The translations under genes and the position numbers were made by a program. The notes under the pieces are model-generated. The model had not been told where the DNA came from, searched no databases, and saw nothing but the letters and a program-made list of their open reading frames with translations. A stretch of DNA of 64,000 nucleotides from Selenomonas sp. AE3005 (GTDB lineage Bacteria; Bacillota; Negativicutes; Selenomonadales; Selenomonadaceae), in the NCBI RefSeq assembly GCF_905233635.1, contig NZ_CAJODG010000016.1, positions 1-64,000 on the forward strand. Direction: 5' to 3'. Below, one piece after another: positions 26,054 to 34,826 of the stretch. The number at the start of each line of letters is the position of its first letter. Positions within the stretch are counted from its first letter, which is position 1.

Positions 26054-27373
26054 AACAACAATACGGAATTCAAGCGAGAGTATACGGAGAGCATCCGTAA
26101 GACGGTGGTGGCTTTTGCTAACACGGATGGCGGCAATTTGTATATCGGTATTGACGATGACGGGACGGCGGTAGGTGTAGCTGATGTTGATGATGTGCAG
26201 AAGCGTGTAATCAGCTTATGCCGTGATGGAATTCAGCCCGATGTGATGATGTTTCTATCATGTGATAGAATCGTGATAGAAGGCAAAGATGTAATTCGCC
26301 TTCTGGTCCAACGGGGAACGTCCTGCCCATACTATTTGAAAGGCAAGGGTCTGCGTCCGGAAGGTGTTTTTGTTCGGCGTGGGCCTGTCAGCCTGCCGGC
26401 CACAGATGCACAGATCCGGAAGATGATTCGCGAGGCCGGAGATTATCATTATGAGCAGGAACGTTCTTTGGAACAGGAACTGACGTTTAAGGACACAGAG
26501 AGAATATTGCAGGAGGCGCATGTGTCCTTTGGTGATGCCGAGAAACGTTCTTTGTGTATTGTAAGTAGTGACGGTCTGTATACGAATTTAGGACTGCTCC
26601 TGTCTGACCAATGTCAGCACACGGTAAGAGTGGCGGTTTTTTCGGGAAAAAATCAGCTGGTGTTCCGTGATCGGCGTGAGTTTTCCGGCTCACTTTTGTT
26701 GCAGGTGAATCAGGTTATAGAATTTATTGATTATCATAATGCCATTCATTCAGAAATTCGCGGCATGAAGCGGCTGGACAGCCGGGATTATCCTGTTGAG
26801 TCTTTGCGTGAAGCAATATTTAATGCCTTTGTACATCGTGATTATGGCTTTAGCGGCAGTTTGTTAGTGAGCGTTTATGATGATAGAATGGAAATTCTTT
26901 CCTTAGGTGGTCTGGCTGAAGGCATGACCTATAATGACATGATGCTCGGAGTTTCCATTTCGCGCAATCCGAAATTGGCGGAAATATTTTACCGCCTGCA
27001 TTACATTGAAGCCTTTGGCACAGGTGTACGCCGTATTTTTGCAGGCTATGGCGACGGTGAGATACAGCCGCAGTTTTTGGTATCAGACAATGCGGTTAAG
27101 GTTGTTTTGCCCAATTTGCATTTTGAACGGGAACAGCTTGGAGGAGCTGCAGAGCATTTGCATGAGGCGCAACAAATATATACCAATGATGAAATATCTG
27201 ATGATATGAAAGTATATCAGGCCATTGCTGCAGGTGTGGACAGCCGTAAAGCTCTGCAGGAACGCATGGGCTTTTCTCTGACCAAAACCGTTAATATTTT
27301 ACGCAGATTAGTGGAGGCCGGAAGAATACGGCGTTTGGGGAACGGGAAAAATATTCGCTATGTGAGCAAGTGA
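26045..27373 (+). CDS. AlbA_2/Schlafen-domain ATP-binding transcriptional regulator
   Basis: A 442-aa protein often annotated as RecG-like or ATP-binding regulator. The N-terminal AlbA_2 (Schlafen-like) domain contains TEFKREY (about 6-12) and FANTDGGNLYIGIDDDG (about 24-40). A HATPase_c_4 region follows, with LREAIFNAFVHRDY (about 253-266) and FGTGVRRI. The C-terminus is a winged helix (about 385-440). Such proteins are thought to be DNA-binding regulators. Its promoter and coding sequence carry repeated TGATAGAA, suggesting autoregulation. It is foreign to the ylmH-divIVA block it interrupts. Confidence 0.8.
   Translation: MIENNNTEFKREYTESIRKTVVAFANTDGGNLYIGIDDDGTAVGVADVDDVQKRVISLCRDGIQPDVMMFLSCDRIVIEGKDVIRLLVQRGTSCPYYLKGKGLRPEGVFVRRGPVSLPATDAQIRKMIREAGDYHYEQERSLEQELTFKDTERILQEAHVSFGDAEKRSLCIVSSDGLYTNLGLLLSDQCQHTVRVAVFSGKNQLVFRDRREFSGSLLLQVNQVIEFIDYHNAIHSEIRGMKRLDSRDYPVESLREAIFNAFVHRDYGFSGSLLVSVYDDRMEILSLGGLAEGMTYNDMMLGVSISRNPKLAEIFYRLHYIEAFGTGVRRIFAGYGDGEIQPQFLVSDNAVKVVLPNLHFEREQLGGAAEHLHEAQQIYTNDEISDDMKVYQAIAAGVDSRKALQERMGFSLTKTVNILRRLVEAGRIRRLGNGKNIRYVSK
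26253..26281 (+). promoter_or_regulatory. Intragenic TGATAGAA palindrome
   Basis: TTCTATCA (26253-26260), TG, TGATAGAA (26263-26270) is a perfect 18-bp inverted repeat. A third TGATAGAA follows at 26274-26281. It looks like an operator half-site pair for the protein encoded here. Confidence 0.5.
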
Positions 27374-27492
27374 AAAAGCCGAATGATAGAAAATTTATAA
27401 AAGGATTTAACGTAAATAGCGCGAATGTGTACTAATGTAGTTTGGCTATAGCTCTCAGGCTATGGTAAAAATTTCAGGAGGTATGAGCATTT

Positions 27493-29304
27493 ATGTTAAG
27501 CAGAAGAAAATTTTTGCAGCTGTTGATGGCTGGTGGTGTGACGGTAGCTTTTGACGGGCTGTCCTGTGTGCAGGCGTTTGCAGCAGCCGGGGATACGGTA
27601 AAGCTGACTATTTTGGGTACAAGCGACGTGCATGGCCGGTTTATGCCCTGGGACTATGCTACGGATACGGAGGACCGGTCCGGCAGCCTGGTGCAGCTCT
27701 ATACAGCTATCAAAGAGATTAGAAAGGAAACCCCCAACGTTATTCTGGTGGACTGTGGAGATGCCATTCAGGATAACAGTGTGGAGCAGTTTAATACCAA
27801 GCCGCAGCAGCCAATGATGGTGGCGATGAATGAAATGGGTTACGATACCTGGACAATGGGCAACCATGAGTTTAACTTTGGTCTGGATGTGCTGAAACAT
27901 GTTACGGACCAGTTCAAGGGGCGGTCCCTGTGCGGCAACGTTTACTGGAGTGACGGCCGCCGTTATCTGCCGGCCAGCACCGTGGTGGAAAAAGCCGGGA
28001 TAAAGGTGGGCATCATCGGTATCAATACGCCCATGATTACCGAATTTGAAAAGGATACGGACCACCTAAAGGGTGTGACGGTTAAGAATCCGACACAGGA
28101 AACACGCAAGGCGATTGCCGAACTTAAGGGCAAAGCTGATGTGCTGATTGGCGTTATGCACATGGGACTGGAGAATGAAAACAACAATCCTGACACCAGC
28201 GTTACGGACGTAGCCAAGGCTAACCCCGAACTTACAGCTATTGTCGCCGGTCATATGCATAAGAATGTCAGCAGTGCCACTGTAAATGGTGTGCTTATTT
28301 CCGAGCCGTACAAATACGGCCAGATGCTCACCCGTATCGACTTGACATTAAAACGCAGTGGTGACAGCTGGAGCGTCAGCGAAAAGACCGCCAAAACCAT
28401 TCCGGTGAAAAACTATGCCAGCGACAAGAAACTCGTTAAACTGCTGGCACCGTTCCATGCTGCCGCCAGAAAGACCGCTAATGAGGAAATCGGCGTGGTC
28501 AAGGGGATGAATATGGTGCCGCCGGATTCTATGCCGGGTATCAGCGAAGTACAGGTAAATGATACACCGCTGACCAATTTCTTCAACGAAGTTCAGCTTT
28601 ATTACAGCGGCGCTGATGTAACATCTGTTATCATCAGCCGCGATAATGCGCAGATGGCTGTAGGCCCGGTACGGCGCAAGGACATTGCCTTTAACTACCA
28701 GTACACCGGCGGGGAAACGACCATCTTTGAAGTCAGCGGCAAGGACCTGCGCGCTTATATGGAATGGTCGGCAGAGTATTTCAATCAGAAACAGCCGGGC
28801 GATATTGCCCCGAGTTATAATCCGGTGCGCCGGGCCTCTAAGTACAGCACAAATGATATCTTTGGCGGCGTGACTTACATCATCGACCTGACCGCTCCGG
28901 CCGGCAAGCGTATTAAAGACCTGCGGCTGAAACGTACGGGCAGACTTATCGAGGATAACGATACGATAAAACTGGGCATGAATGCCTATCGTATGCACCA
29001 GCTTACGGCCAAGAACGGTATTTTTGCCGGCCGGCAGTTCAAGCAGCTCTGGACAAGTATCGAGGCCATGGGGGAAACAGAAGGTACTATCCGCAATATG
29101 TCTATCAGGTACATCCGGGAAGTGAAGAAGGGTGTCATCGAAGTCAAGCCGGTAAACGACTGGCATATCGAAGGCTTTGACAGGCAGTCGGCCAGCTACA
29201 GAAAGGCAGCTGAGCTGCTGCGTGCCGGGAAAATTAAACTTCACAACTCTGCCGATGGCAAATACACCAATATTGTTTCCCTTAATGAGAGGGATATAAA
29301 ATAA
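27493..29304 (+). CDS. Exported bifunctional metallophosphatase / 5'-nucleotidase, Tat-type signal
   Basis: A 603-aa 5'-nucleotidase-family protein resembling 2',3'-cyclic-nucleotide 2'-phosphodiesterase/3'-nucleotidase. The N-terminus has SRRKFLQ before a hydrophobic stretch and AFAAAG, consistent with twin-arginine export. Metal motifs are GTSDVHGR (about 37-44), DCGDAIQDN (about 76-84), GNHEFNFG (about 117-124) and GHMHKN (about 252-257). The C-terminal nucleotide-binding domain starts near 330. It has a CAGGAGG ribosome site and stands alone. It differs from the Sec-type paralogue at 199 in signal and length. Confidence 0.9.
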   Translation: MLSRRKFLQLLMAGGVTVAFDGLSCVQAFAAAGDTVKLTILGTSDVHGRFMPWDYATDTEDRSGSLVQLYTAIKEIRKETPNVILVDCGDAIQDNSVEQFNTKPQQPMMVAMNEMGYDTWTMGNHEFNFGLDVLKHVTDQFKGRSLCGNVYWSDGRRYLPASTVVEKAGIKVGIIGINTPMITEFEKDTDHLKGVTVKNPTQETRKAIAELKGKADVLIGVMHMGLENENNNPDTSVTDVAKANPELTAIVAGHMHKNVSSATVNGVLISEPYKYGQMLTRIDLTLKRSGDSWSVSEKTAKTIPVKNYASDKKLVKLLAPFHAAARKTANEEIGVVKGMNMVPPDSMPGISEVQVNDTPLTNFFNEVQLYYSGADVTSVIISRDNAQMAVGPVRRKDIAFNYQYTGGETTIFEVSGKDLRAYMEWSAEYFNQKQPGDIAPSYNPVRRASKYSTNDIFGGVTYIIDLTAPAGKRIKDLRLKRTGRLIEDNDTIKLGMNAYRMHQLTAKNGIFAGRQFKQLWTSIEAMGETEGTIRNMSIRYIREVKKGVIEVKPVNDWHIEGFDRQSASYRKAAELLRAGKIKLHNSADGKYTNIVSLNERDIK

Positions 29305-29314
29305 TATGATGAAC

Positions 29315-29345
29315 GGTGGCGGCCTTAACTGGCCGCCATTTGTAT
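29315..29345 (+). terminator. Probable terminator
   Basis: GGTGGCGGCC (29315-29324) pairs with GGCCGCCATT (29331-29340) around a 6-nt loop; the T-tract after it is poor (TGTATTGTG). Confidence 0.55.
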
Positions 29346-29433
29346 TGTGGCGTTTTGCGAAAAAATATGATAAGATAAATAAGATTGGAAAATAAGGCGA
29401 GAAATCGCAGCATACAGATAGGGGATAATAATT

Positions 29434-30045
29434 TTGCTTACACCAATGGACATACATAACAAGGATTTCAAGCGGAGTTTCCGTGGCTATAACGAGGATG
29501 AAATAGATGATTTCCTTGATAAGGTTGTCAATGACTATGAAAAACTATTCCGTGAAAATGACAAGCTGAAGGCTGACCTGGCCCGCTTCCAGAAGGATAT
29601 CGAGCAGTATCAGCAGCTGGAAAAGAACTTGAAGGACACGCTGCTGGTGGCACAGAGAACCGCTGAAGAAGTTACGAGCAATGCCCGTAACAACGCGGAA
29701 GAAATGCGCGAAAACACCATGAAGGAGTGTCAGAATAAAATCCAGGAAGCCGAGATGGAGGCTGACCGCATTATCGAGGAGGCCAAAAACAAAGTTCGGG
29801 CCATCGTGAGTGAGTATGACAGACTGGTGCGCGAGAAAAATCATTTCCTGCGCAAAATCAAGATAACCATGGAATCTGAGTTGACGATTCTCAATGAAAC
29901 GCTGGCGGAGATTCCCAATCCTGAACAGGACGAGCGGCAGACCCGTACGCAGGGAACGCAGGCCGAGGCCTTACAGAAAGCCGTGGCTGACCATCAGGAA
30001 CAAGTGGAAAATGACGAAACAGGGGAAGAAAAAGAGGAGGATTAA
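29434..30045 (+). CDS. divIVA: DivIVA domain protein
   Basis: A 203-aa coiled-coil protein that binds curved membrane at poles and septum. The N-terminal lipid-binding domain contains PMDIHNKDFKRSFRGY (about 4-19) and EDEIDDFLDKV. A long heptad coiled coil spans about 28-160, with an acidic Q/E-rich tail. Start is TTG 29434 with an AGGGGAT site. In many Firmicutes divIVA follows ylmH directly; here a regulator and a nucleotidase separate them. Confidence 0.93.
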   Translation: MLTPMDIHNKDFKRSFRGYNEDEIDDFLDKVVNDYEKLFRENDKLKADLARFQKDIEQYQQLEKNLKDTLLVAQRTAEEVTSNARNNAEEMRENTMKECQNKIQEAEMEADRIIEEAKNKVRAIVSEYDRLVREKNHFLRKIKITMESELTILNETLAEIPNPEQDERQTRTQGTQAEALQKAVADHQEQVENDETGEEKEED

Positions 30046-30055
30046 GGGCGCGTAA

Positions 30056-30499
30056 ATGGCTTTGGGTTTGTTTTTGCTACTGCTGGTAATAGACCAGGCA
30101 GTAAAATTTTTTGTAGAGGCAACGATGTTGCCGGGGGAGAGTATCCCTTTGATTGATGGGATTTTTCATATTACCTATGTGCTGAATCCCGGCGCGGCCT
30201 TTGGTATTTTTCCTCACCAGAGTTGGTTCTTTATATTGGCCGGCGCAGCAATGATTGCTGCGTTTTTCCATTACTACTCCTGGCTGCAGCGTCAGTGCGG
30301 TTATTTTCATTATGGCTGTGTAGCCTTGCTGGCCGGAGCGGTGGGCAATCTTATCGATCGTATCCGCAACGGACTCGTGATAGACTTTTTTGACTTCCGT
30401 ATCTGGCCGGTGTTCAATATCGCTGATGTAGCGATTGTTCTGGGGGTGGCCAGTATGATTTATGCAATACTTTTCAAGATAAAGGAAACGGACAAATAA
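30056..30499 (+). CDS. lspA: Lipoprotein signal peptidase (signal peptidase II)
   Basis: A 147-aa four-helix membrane protease that cleaves prolipoprotein signal peptides. Conserved motifs are DQAVKFF (about 14-20), LNPGAAFGIF (about 42-51), GNLIDRIRNGLVIDFFDF (about 96-113) and FNIADVAI (about 119-126); the last two hold the catalytic aspartates. It overlaps rluD by 1 bp. Confidence 0.96.
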   Translation: MALGLFLLLLVIDQAVKFFVEATMLPGESIPLIDGIFHITYVLNPGAAFGIFPHQSWFFILAGAAMIAAFFHYYSWLQRQCGYFHYGCVALLAGAVGNLIDRIRNGLVIDFFDFRIWPVFNIADVAIVLGVASMIYAILFKIKETDK

Positions 30500-31428
30500 T
30501 GGCTAAAGAGGTTTCATATAAAGCAGAAGAGGCAGGCAAGCGTCTGGATGTGTTTCTGGTGACATATCAGCCGGAACTGTCGCGCTCGCATATACAAAAG
30601 CTCATTGACCAGGGAGCAGTCCTGGTGGACGGGCAGGTGCGCAAGGCCAATTATAAGCTGCGCGGCGGTGAAACGGTGAGTCTGGTCATTCCCGAGGCGG
30701 AGCCTGTCAGTGTGGAGCCGGAAAATATTCCGCTGGACGTGCTCTATGAAGATAAAGATATCATCGTTATCAATAAGCCCCGGGGCATGGTGGTACACCC
30801 TGCGGCTGGCGTGCATACGGGGACACTGGTCAACGCCCTGCTGTATCATTGCCATGACCTTTCGGGGATAAATGGGGAGATTCGTCCCGGGATTGTCCAC
30901 CGTCTAGACAAGGATACCTCCGGCGTGCTGGTCTGTGCCAAAAATGACGTGGCCCATCTGGACCTGGCAGAACAAATCAGCACGAAAACTGCCCATCGCG
31001 TTTACCGGGCCATAGTCCACGGCAACATCAAAGAGGAGGCCGGGATAATCAAAGGCGATATCGGCCGCCATCCCACAGACAGGAAGAAGATGGCGATTGT
31101 CCGGGAAAACGGCAAGCCGGCGGTGACGCATTTCAAGGTACTGGAGCGTTTTGGGGAGTACACACTGGTGGAATGCCGGCTGGAAACAGGCCGTACCCAT
31201 CAAATCAGGGTGCATATGACCAGCATTGGCCATCCCCTGGTCAATGACCCCAAGTACGGGCCGAAGAAAAGCTCACCTTTTGCCATTAAGGGACAGGCTC
31301 TGCACTCGCTGAGTCTGACACTTAATCATCCTGTCACGAAAGAGGAAATGACCTTTACGGCGCCGTTGCCGCAGGATATGGAAAAAATCCTGACGGGGCT
31401 GCGCAATAAAATGGCCAAGATAAAATAA
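30499..31428 (+). CDS. rluD: RluA/RluD family ribosomal pseudouridine synthase
   Basis: A 309-aa enzyme with an N-terminal S4 domain (about 12-75) and the pseudouridine synthase core. The catalytic aspartate is in HRLDKDTSG (about 134-142), and ETGRTHQIRVHM (about 231-242) is present. The lspA-rluD-pyrR order is typical of Firmicutes. The precise rRNA site modified is not predictable from sequence alone. Confidence 0.94.
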   Translation: MAKEVSYKAEEAGKRLDVFLVTYQPELSRSHIQKLIDQGAVLVDGQVRKANYKLRGGETVSLVIPEAEPVSVEPENIPLDVLYEDKDIIVINKPRGMVVHPAAGVHTGTLVNALLYHCHDLSGINGEIRPGIVHRLDKDTSGVLVCAKNDVAHLDLAEQISTKTAHRVYRAIVHGNIKEEAGIIKGDIGRHPTDRKKMAIVRENGKPAVTHFKVLERFGEYTLVECRLETGRTHQIRVHMTSIGHPLVNDPKYGPKKSSPFAIKGQALHSLSLTLNHPVTKEEMTFTAPLPQDMEKILTGLRNKMAKIK

Positions 31429-31452
31429 TTGTTTTTGTTGAGGAGGGACCTT

Positions 31453-32004
31453 ATGCCGGAATTTATCGATAAGGCAGTGCTCATGGATTCAGAGGGCATT
31501 CGCCGGGCACTGACCCGTATTTCCCATGAAATCGTGGAAAAGAACAAAGGGGTAGAAAACATCGTTCTGGTGGGCATTCGCACCCGGGGCGTACCCATTG
31601 CTGAGCGTCTGGCGGAAAATATTGCCAAAATTGAAGGCCAGAAACCGCCGGTAGGTGTCCTTGACATTACACTCTATCGTGATGACTTGTCAACTTTGGC
31701 TTATCAGCCCATTGTCCGGCCGACGGAACTGCCGGTGGATATAACGGGCAAAACCGTGGTGCTGGTGGACGACGTGCTTTACACGGGGCGTACTATCCGG
31801 GCAGCACTCGATGCCATCATCGACAACGGCCGTCCGAAAACCATTCAGCTGGCGGTACTCGTGGACAGAGGTCACCGGGAACTGCCCATCAGGGCTGACT
31901 TTGTCGGTAAGAACGTGCCGACTTCCTCCCGGGAAGTAGTCAGCGTCCAGCTGCAAAATACGGATAATGATGAAAAGGTCGTTATTCGGGAAATAAAAGA
32001 ATGA
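31453..32004 (+). CDS. pyrR: Bifunctional pyr operon regulator / uracil phosphoribosyltransferase
   Basis: A 183-aa PRTase-fold RNA-binding attenuator of pyrimidine genes with uracil PRTase activity. The PRPP loop VVLVDDVLYTGRTIR (about 92-106) is intact. The start is ATG 31453 behind AGGAGGG; an upstream in-frame TTG at 31429 is rejected. No pyr biosynthetic gene or PyrR-type leader is in the window, so its targets lie elsewhere. The coding sequence holds one copy of the TGACTTGTCA decamer (31683-31692). Confidence 0.95.
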   Translation: MPEFIDKAVLMDSEGIRRALTRISHEIVEKNKGVENIVLVGIRTRGVPIAERLAENIAKIEGQKPPVGVLDITLYRDDLSTLAYQPIVRPTELPVDITGKTVVLVDDVLYTGRTIRAALDAIIDNGRPKTIQLAVLVDRGHRELPIRADFVGKNVPTSSREVVSVQLQNTDNDEKVVIREIKE

Positions 32005-32005
32005 C

Positions 32006-32040
32006 AAAAAAGCAGTGAGCCATGTGACTCACTGCTTTTA
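32006..32040. terminator. Bidirectional terminator
   Basis: AAAAAGCAGTGAG (32006-32018) pairs with CTCACTGCTTTTA (32028-32040) between the convergent pyrR and phosphoribosyltransferase genes. Confidence 0.85.
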
Positions 32041-32054
32041 ACTTATGTGGTTAT

Positions 32055-32606
32055 TTATTCTGCGTCAAACAGGGGCAGAGCCTCGAGGAAGATTATGTCC
32101 GTGCGCTTGGCGGCATCGCCTTCGGCCAGAACACAGGCCTCACCAATAACCTTGCCGCCGGCTTTTTCCGTCAGCTCGGTGAGAGCTTTCATGGAACCGC
32201 CAGTGCTGATAACGTCATCGAGCAGCAGAACATTCTTGCCTTTGAGACGGTCTACATCAACACCATCGAGGCACAGTTTCTGCACGCCCTTGGTCGTGAT
32301 GGAGATATCTTCTACCCACAGGGCATTTTCCATGTATGCCTTGACGGATTTACGGGCTACCACATAACGTTCCATACCCAGTTCACGGGCCAGGTCGGCA
32401 GCCAGGGGGATACCTTTGGTTTCTGCTGTAAGAATAACATCAGTATCAGCAGGAATCTTTTTGGCTAATTCCTTAGCACAAGCCAGAGTCAGGTCAGGGT
32501 CACCCAGCATGATGAACCCGGCAATTGCCAGCTTGTCAGTGACGTTTAAAATGGGCAAAGAACGCTTGCAGCCAGCCACTGTTAAATCATAAAATCTATT
32601 GGCCAT
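32055..32606 (-). CDS. Purine-type phosphoribosyltransferase family protein
   Basis: A 183-aa type I PRTase. The PRPP-binding motif LLLDDVISTGGSM (about 126-138) and the ETKGIPLAADLA flap region resemble adenine/xanthine PRTases. The start is the ATG at 32606 (AGAGGTG site); six further in-frame codons upstream lack a site. It probably salvages a purine base, but the base cannot be assigned. It is divergent from surE. Confidence 0.82.
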   Translation of the reverse strand: MANRFYDLTVAGCKRSLPILNVTDKLAIAGFIMLGDPDLTLACAKELAKKIPADTDVILTAETKGIPLAADLARELGMERYVVARKSVKAYMENALWVEDISITTKGVQKLCLDGVDVDRLKGKNVLLLDDVISTGGSMKALTELTEKAGGKVIGEACVLAEGDAAKRTDIIFLEALPLFDAE

Positions 32607-32671
32607 AGTACACCTCTTCTTCATTTTTACGGAACTATTATACGCTCTTTTCTGATGGAGTGCAAATTTTA

Positions 32672-32706
32672 TTGTACTATCCTGCCGGAATTGTGTAAAA
32701 TATAAT
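32672..32706 (+). promoter_or_regulatory. Candidate promoter of surE
   Basis: TTGTAC (32672-32677) with TAAAAT at 32696-32701 (18-bp spacer) and an overlapping TATAAT at 32701-32706. AAAGGAGG follows, then the TTG start of surE. Confidence 0.5.
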
Positions 32707-32739
32707 ATTGTGATTTAATGAACAAAGGAGGCTGTTTGG

Positions 32740-33489
32740 TTGCGTATCTTACTAACTAACGATGATGGCATAAAAGCCCCGGGGATTGAGGCCCTGGTTC
32801 GGGCTTTGCATAAAGAACATGAAATTATCATAGCGGCACCCATGGTACAGCAAAGCGGCATGAGTAACGCCCTGACTATTGGTCCGCCCATTGAGGTGGC
32901 CAGGGATACGGAAATGGAGTCACGTTACGGAATTGAGGCCTGGGCCATTGGCGGTACGCCGGCTGATAGTGCAAAACTATATATAGAGACGCTGGCCGGG
33001 ACGGCACCGGATTTGGTCGTATCCGGTATCAATCACGGGGCTAATCTGGCCACGGATGTGATTTATTCGGGGACAGTGGGCGCAGCCATGGAAGGTTATT
33101 TCCATGATATTCCGTCCTTTGCCTTGTCTTTGGACGTACATAGCGAACTCAGTTATGATGACGCGGCGGCGATTTTTGCCCGTGACCTCGAAAAACTGCT
33201 GCCCGAAACGGATAAGGTGTTTCTCTACAATGTAAATTATCCGGTATTTCTGAAGGACGGTGAGGCTCAGTATGTCTTTGGCCGTCAGGGCAAGCGTGAT
33301 TATATCAATGCTTTCAGCCGCGAAGAACGAGACGGCCGGGTGTTTTACACCATGGCTGGCGAAGTCTACGACTCGGATAAGAGCAGTGCTACGGATATTT
33401 ACGCCACGGAGCAGGGCTATATTTCCGTGACGCCGCTGGTCACCGATTTGACTGACTATGTGGAGCTGGACCGGCGTCTGGAAAAATAG
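32740..33489 (+). CDS. surE: 5'/3'-nucleotidase SurE
   Basis: A 249-aa cytosolic metal-dependent nucleoside monophosphatase. The N-terminal TNDDGIKAPG (about 6-15) holds the metal aspartates, and SGINHGANLATDVIYSGTVG (about 92-111) follows. The TTG start has AAAGGAGG with 8-bp spacing. It precedes ahcY by 71 bp and is a third nucleotide phosphatase in this window, here intracellular. Confidence 0.95.
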   Translation: MRILLTNDDGIKAPGIEALVRALHKEHEIIIAAPMVQQSGMSNALTIGPPIEVARDTEMESRYGIEAWAIGGTPADSAKLYIETLAGTAPDLVVSGINHGANLATDVIYSGTVGAAMEGYFHDIPSFALSLDVHSELSYDDAAAIFARDLEKLLPETDKVFLYNVNYPVFLKDGEAQYVFGRQGKRDYINAFSREERDGRVFYTMAGEVYDSDKSSATDIYATEQGYISVTPLVTDLTDYVELDRRLEK

Positions 33490-33560
33490 GGTGACGGTGA
33501 TACTGGTTTCGTGATAAAATAAAGGTTGAAGTTTTTTTGAAGTGTAGGGAGGATGTTACC

Positions 33561-34802
33561 ATGAAATCCATGATTCGCGATATTAAACTTGCACCGGCCG
33601 GACACGATAAAATCGAATGGGTAAAGAACTTTATGCCCGTTATGCGTGCCATTGATGAGGAATTTTCCCGGACGAAACCCTTTGCCGGCAAGAAAATGGT
33701 TATTACACTGCACTTGGAGGCCAAGACGGCTTATATGGCCGAGGTCTTTAAACATGCCGGAGCCGAAGTGGCCATTACGGGCAGCAATCCGTTGTCCACG
33801 CAGGATGATGTGGCCGCAGCGCTGGTGGAGGACGGTGTCAACGTCTTTGCCTGGCATGACTGCACGGAAGAAGAATATTTTAAGTTCATCGACGAGGCCT
33901 TAAAGATTGAACCGGACTTTATCATCGATGACGGCGGTGATTTGGTGCATACGCTGCATACGACGCGCCGCGATTTGCTGCCGAAGATTGTGGGCGGTTC
34001 CGAGGAAACGACGACAGGTGTACACCGCCTGCGCGGTCTGGCCCAGGAGGGCAAACTGGAATTTCCGATGATTGCCGCTAACGATGCCTACATGAAGTTC
34101 CTGTTTGATAACCGTTATGGTACGGGCCAGTCCACCTGGGACGGCATCATGCGGACTACCAATCTTGTCATTGCCGGCAAGACCGTGGTTATCGCCGGTT
34201 ATGGCTGGTGCGGCAAGGGCGGTGCTATGCGTGCCCGCGGCCTCGGTGCCAATGTAGTCATCACGGAAGTTGACCCGATTAAAGCCATTGAGGCTATTTT
34301 TGACGGTTTCCGGGTTATGCCCATGGACGAGGCCGCTAAAATCGGTGATATCTTCCTGACATTGACCGGAGATAAGGACGTTATCGTAAAACGTCACTTC
34401 GAGTCCATGAAGGACGGTGTTATGCTGGCCAACTCCGGCCATTTCGATTGCGAAATAAACATTCCTGAGCTGGAGAGCCTGGCCAAGTCCCGCCGCCGTG
34501 TGCGCAATAATATCGAAGAATTCCTGCTGCCGGACGGCAGAAAGATTTACCTGCTGGCGGAAGGCCGTCTGGTGAACCTGGCTGCTGGTGACGGTCATCC
34601 GGCCGAAATCATGGACCTGTCCTTTGGCGTGCAGTTCTTCTCCATGATGCACCTGTTGGAACATGGTAAGGAGCTGACGAAGGAAGTGCATTTAATGCCG
34701 GAAGAAGTCAATGTAAAACTGGCAGAACTCAAACTTAAATCATTGGGAGTGGCTATTGACGAGCTTACTCCGGAACAAAAGGCTTATTTGAACCTTAACT
34801 AA
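33561..34802 (+). CDS. ahcY: Adenosylhomocysteinase (S-adenosylhomocysteine hydrolase)
   Basis: A 413-aa NAD-dependent enzyme converting SAH to homocysteine and adenosine in the methyl cycle. The NAD site is VVIAGYGWCGKGGAMRARG (about 210-228). Substrate-site segments such as HTTRRDLLPKI and NDAYMKFLFDN are present. The length suits the shorter bacterial/archaeal form. Start is ATG 33561 with GGGAGGATG; an in-frame TTG at 33537 is weaker. It pairs with mtaD, 24 bp downstream. Confidence 0.95.
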   Translation: MKSMIRDIKLAPAGHDKIEWVKNFMPVMRAIDEEFSRTKPFAGKKMVITLHLEAKTAYMAEVFKHAGAEVAITGSNPLSTQDDVAAALVEDGVNVFAWHDCTEEEYFKFIDEALKIEPDFIIDDGGDLVHTLHTTRRDLLPKIVGGSEETTTGVHRLRGLAQEGKLEFPMIAANDAYMKFLFDNRYGTGQSTWDGIMRTTNLVIAGKTVVIAGYGWCGKGGAMRARGLGANVVITEVDPIKAIEAIFDGFRVMPMDEAAKIGDIFLTLTGDKDVIVKRHFESMKDGVMLANSGHFDCEINIPELESLAKSRRRVRNNIEEFLLPDGRKIYLLAEGRLVNLAAGDGHPAEIMDLSFGVQFFSMMHLLEHGKELTKEVHLMPEEVNVKLAELKLKSLGVAIDELTPEQKAYLNLN

Positions 34803-34826
34803 GTCGTAAATAAGGAGTGTAAGAAT

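Noticed and set aside
33490..33560. Possible SAH riboswitch before ahcY
   Set aside because: Only about 70 bp lies between surE and ahcY and no conserved SAH-aptamer core or stems were seen.
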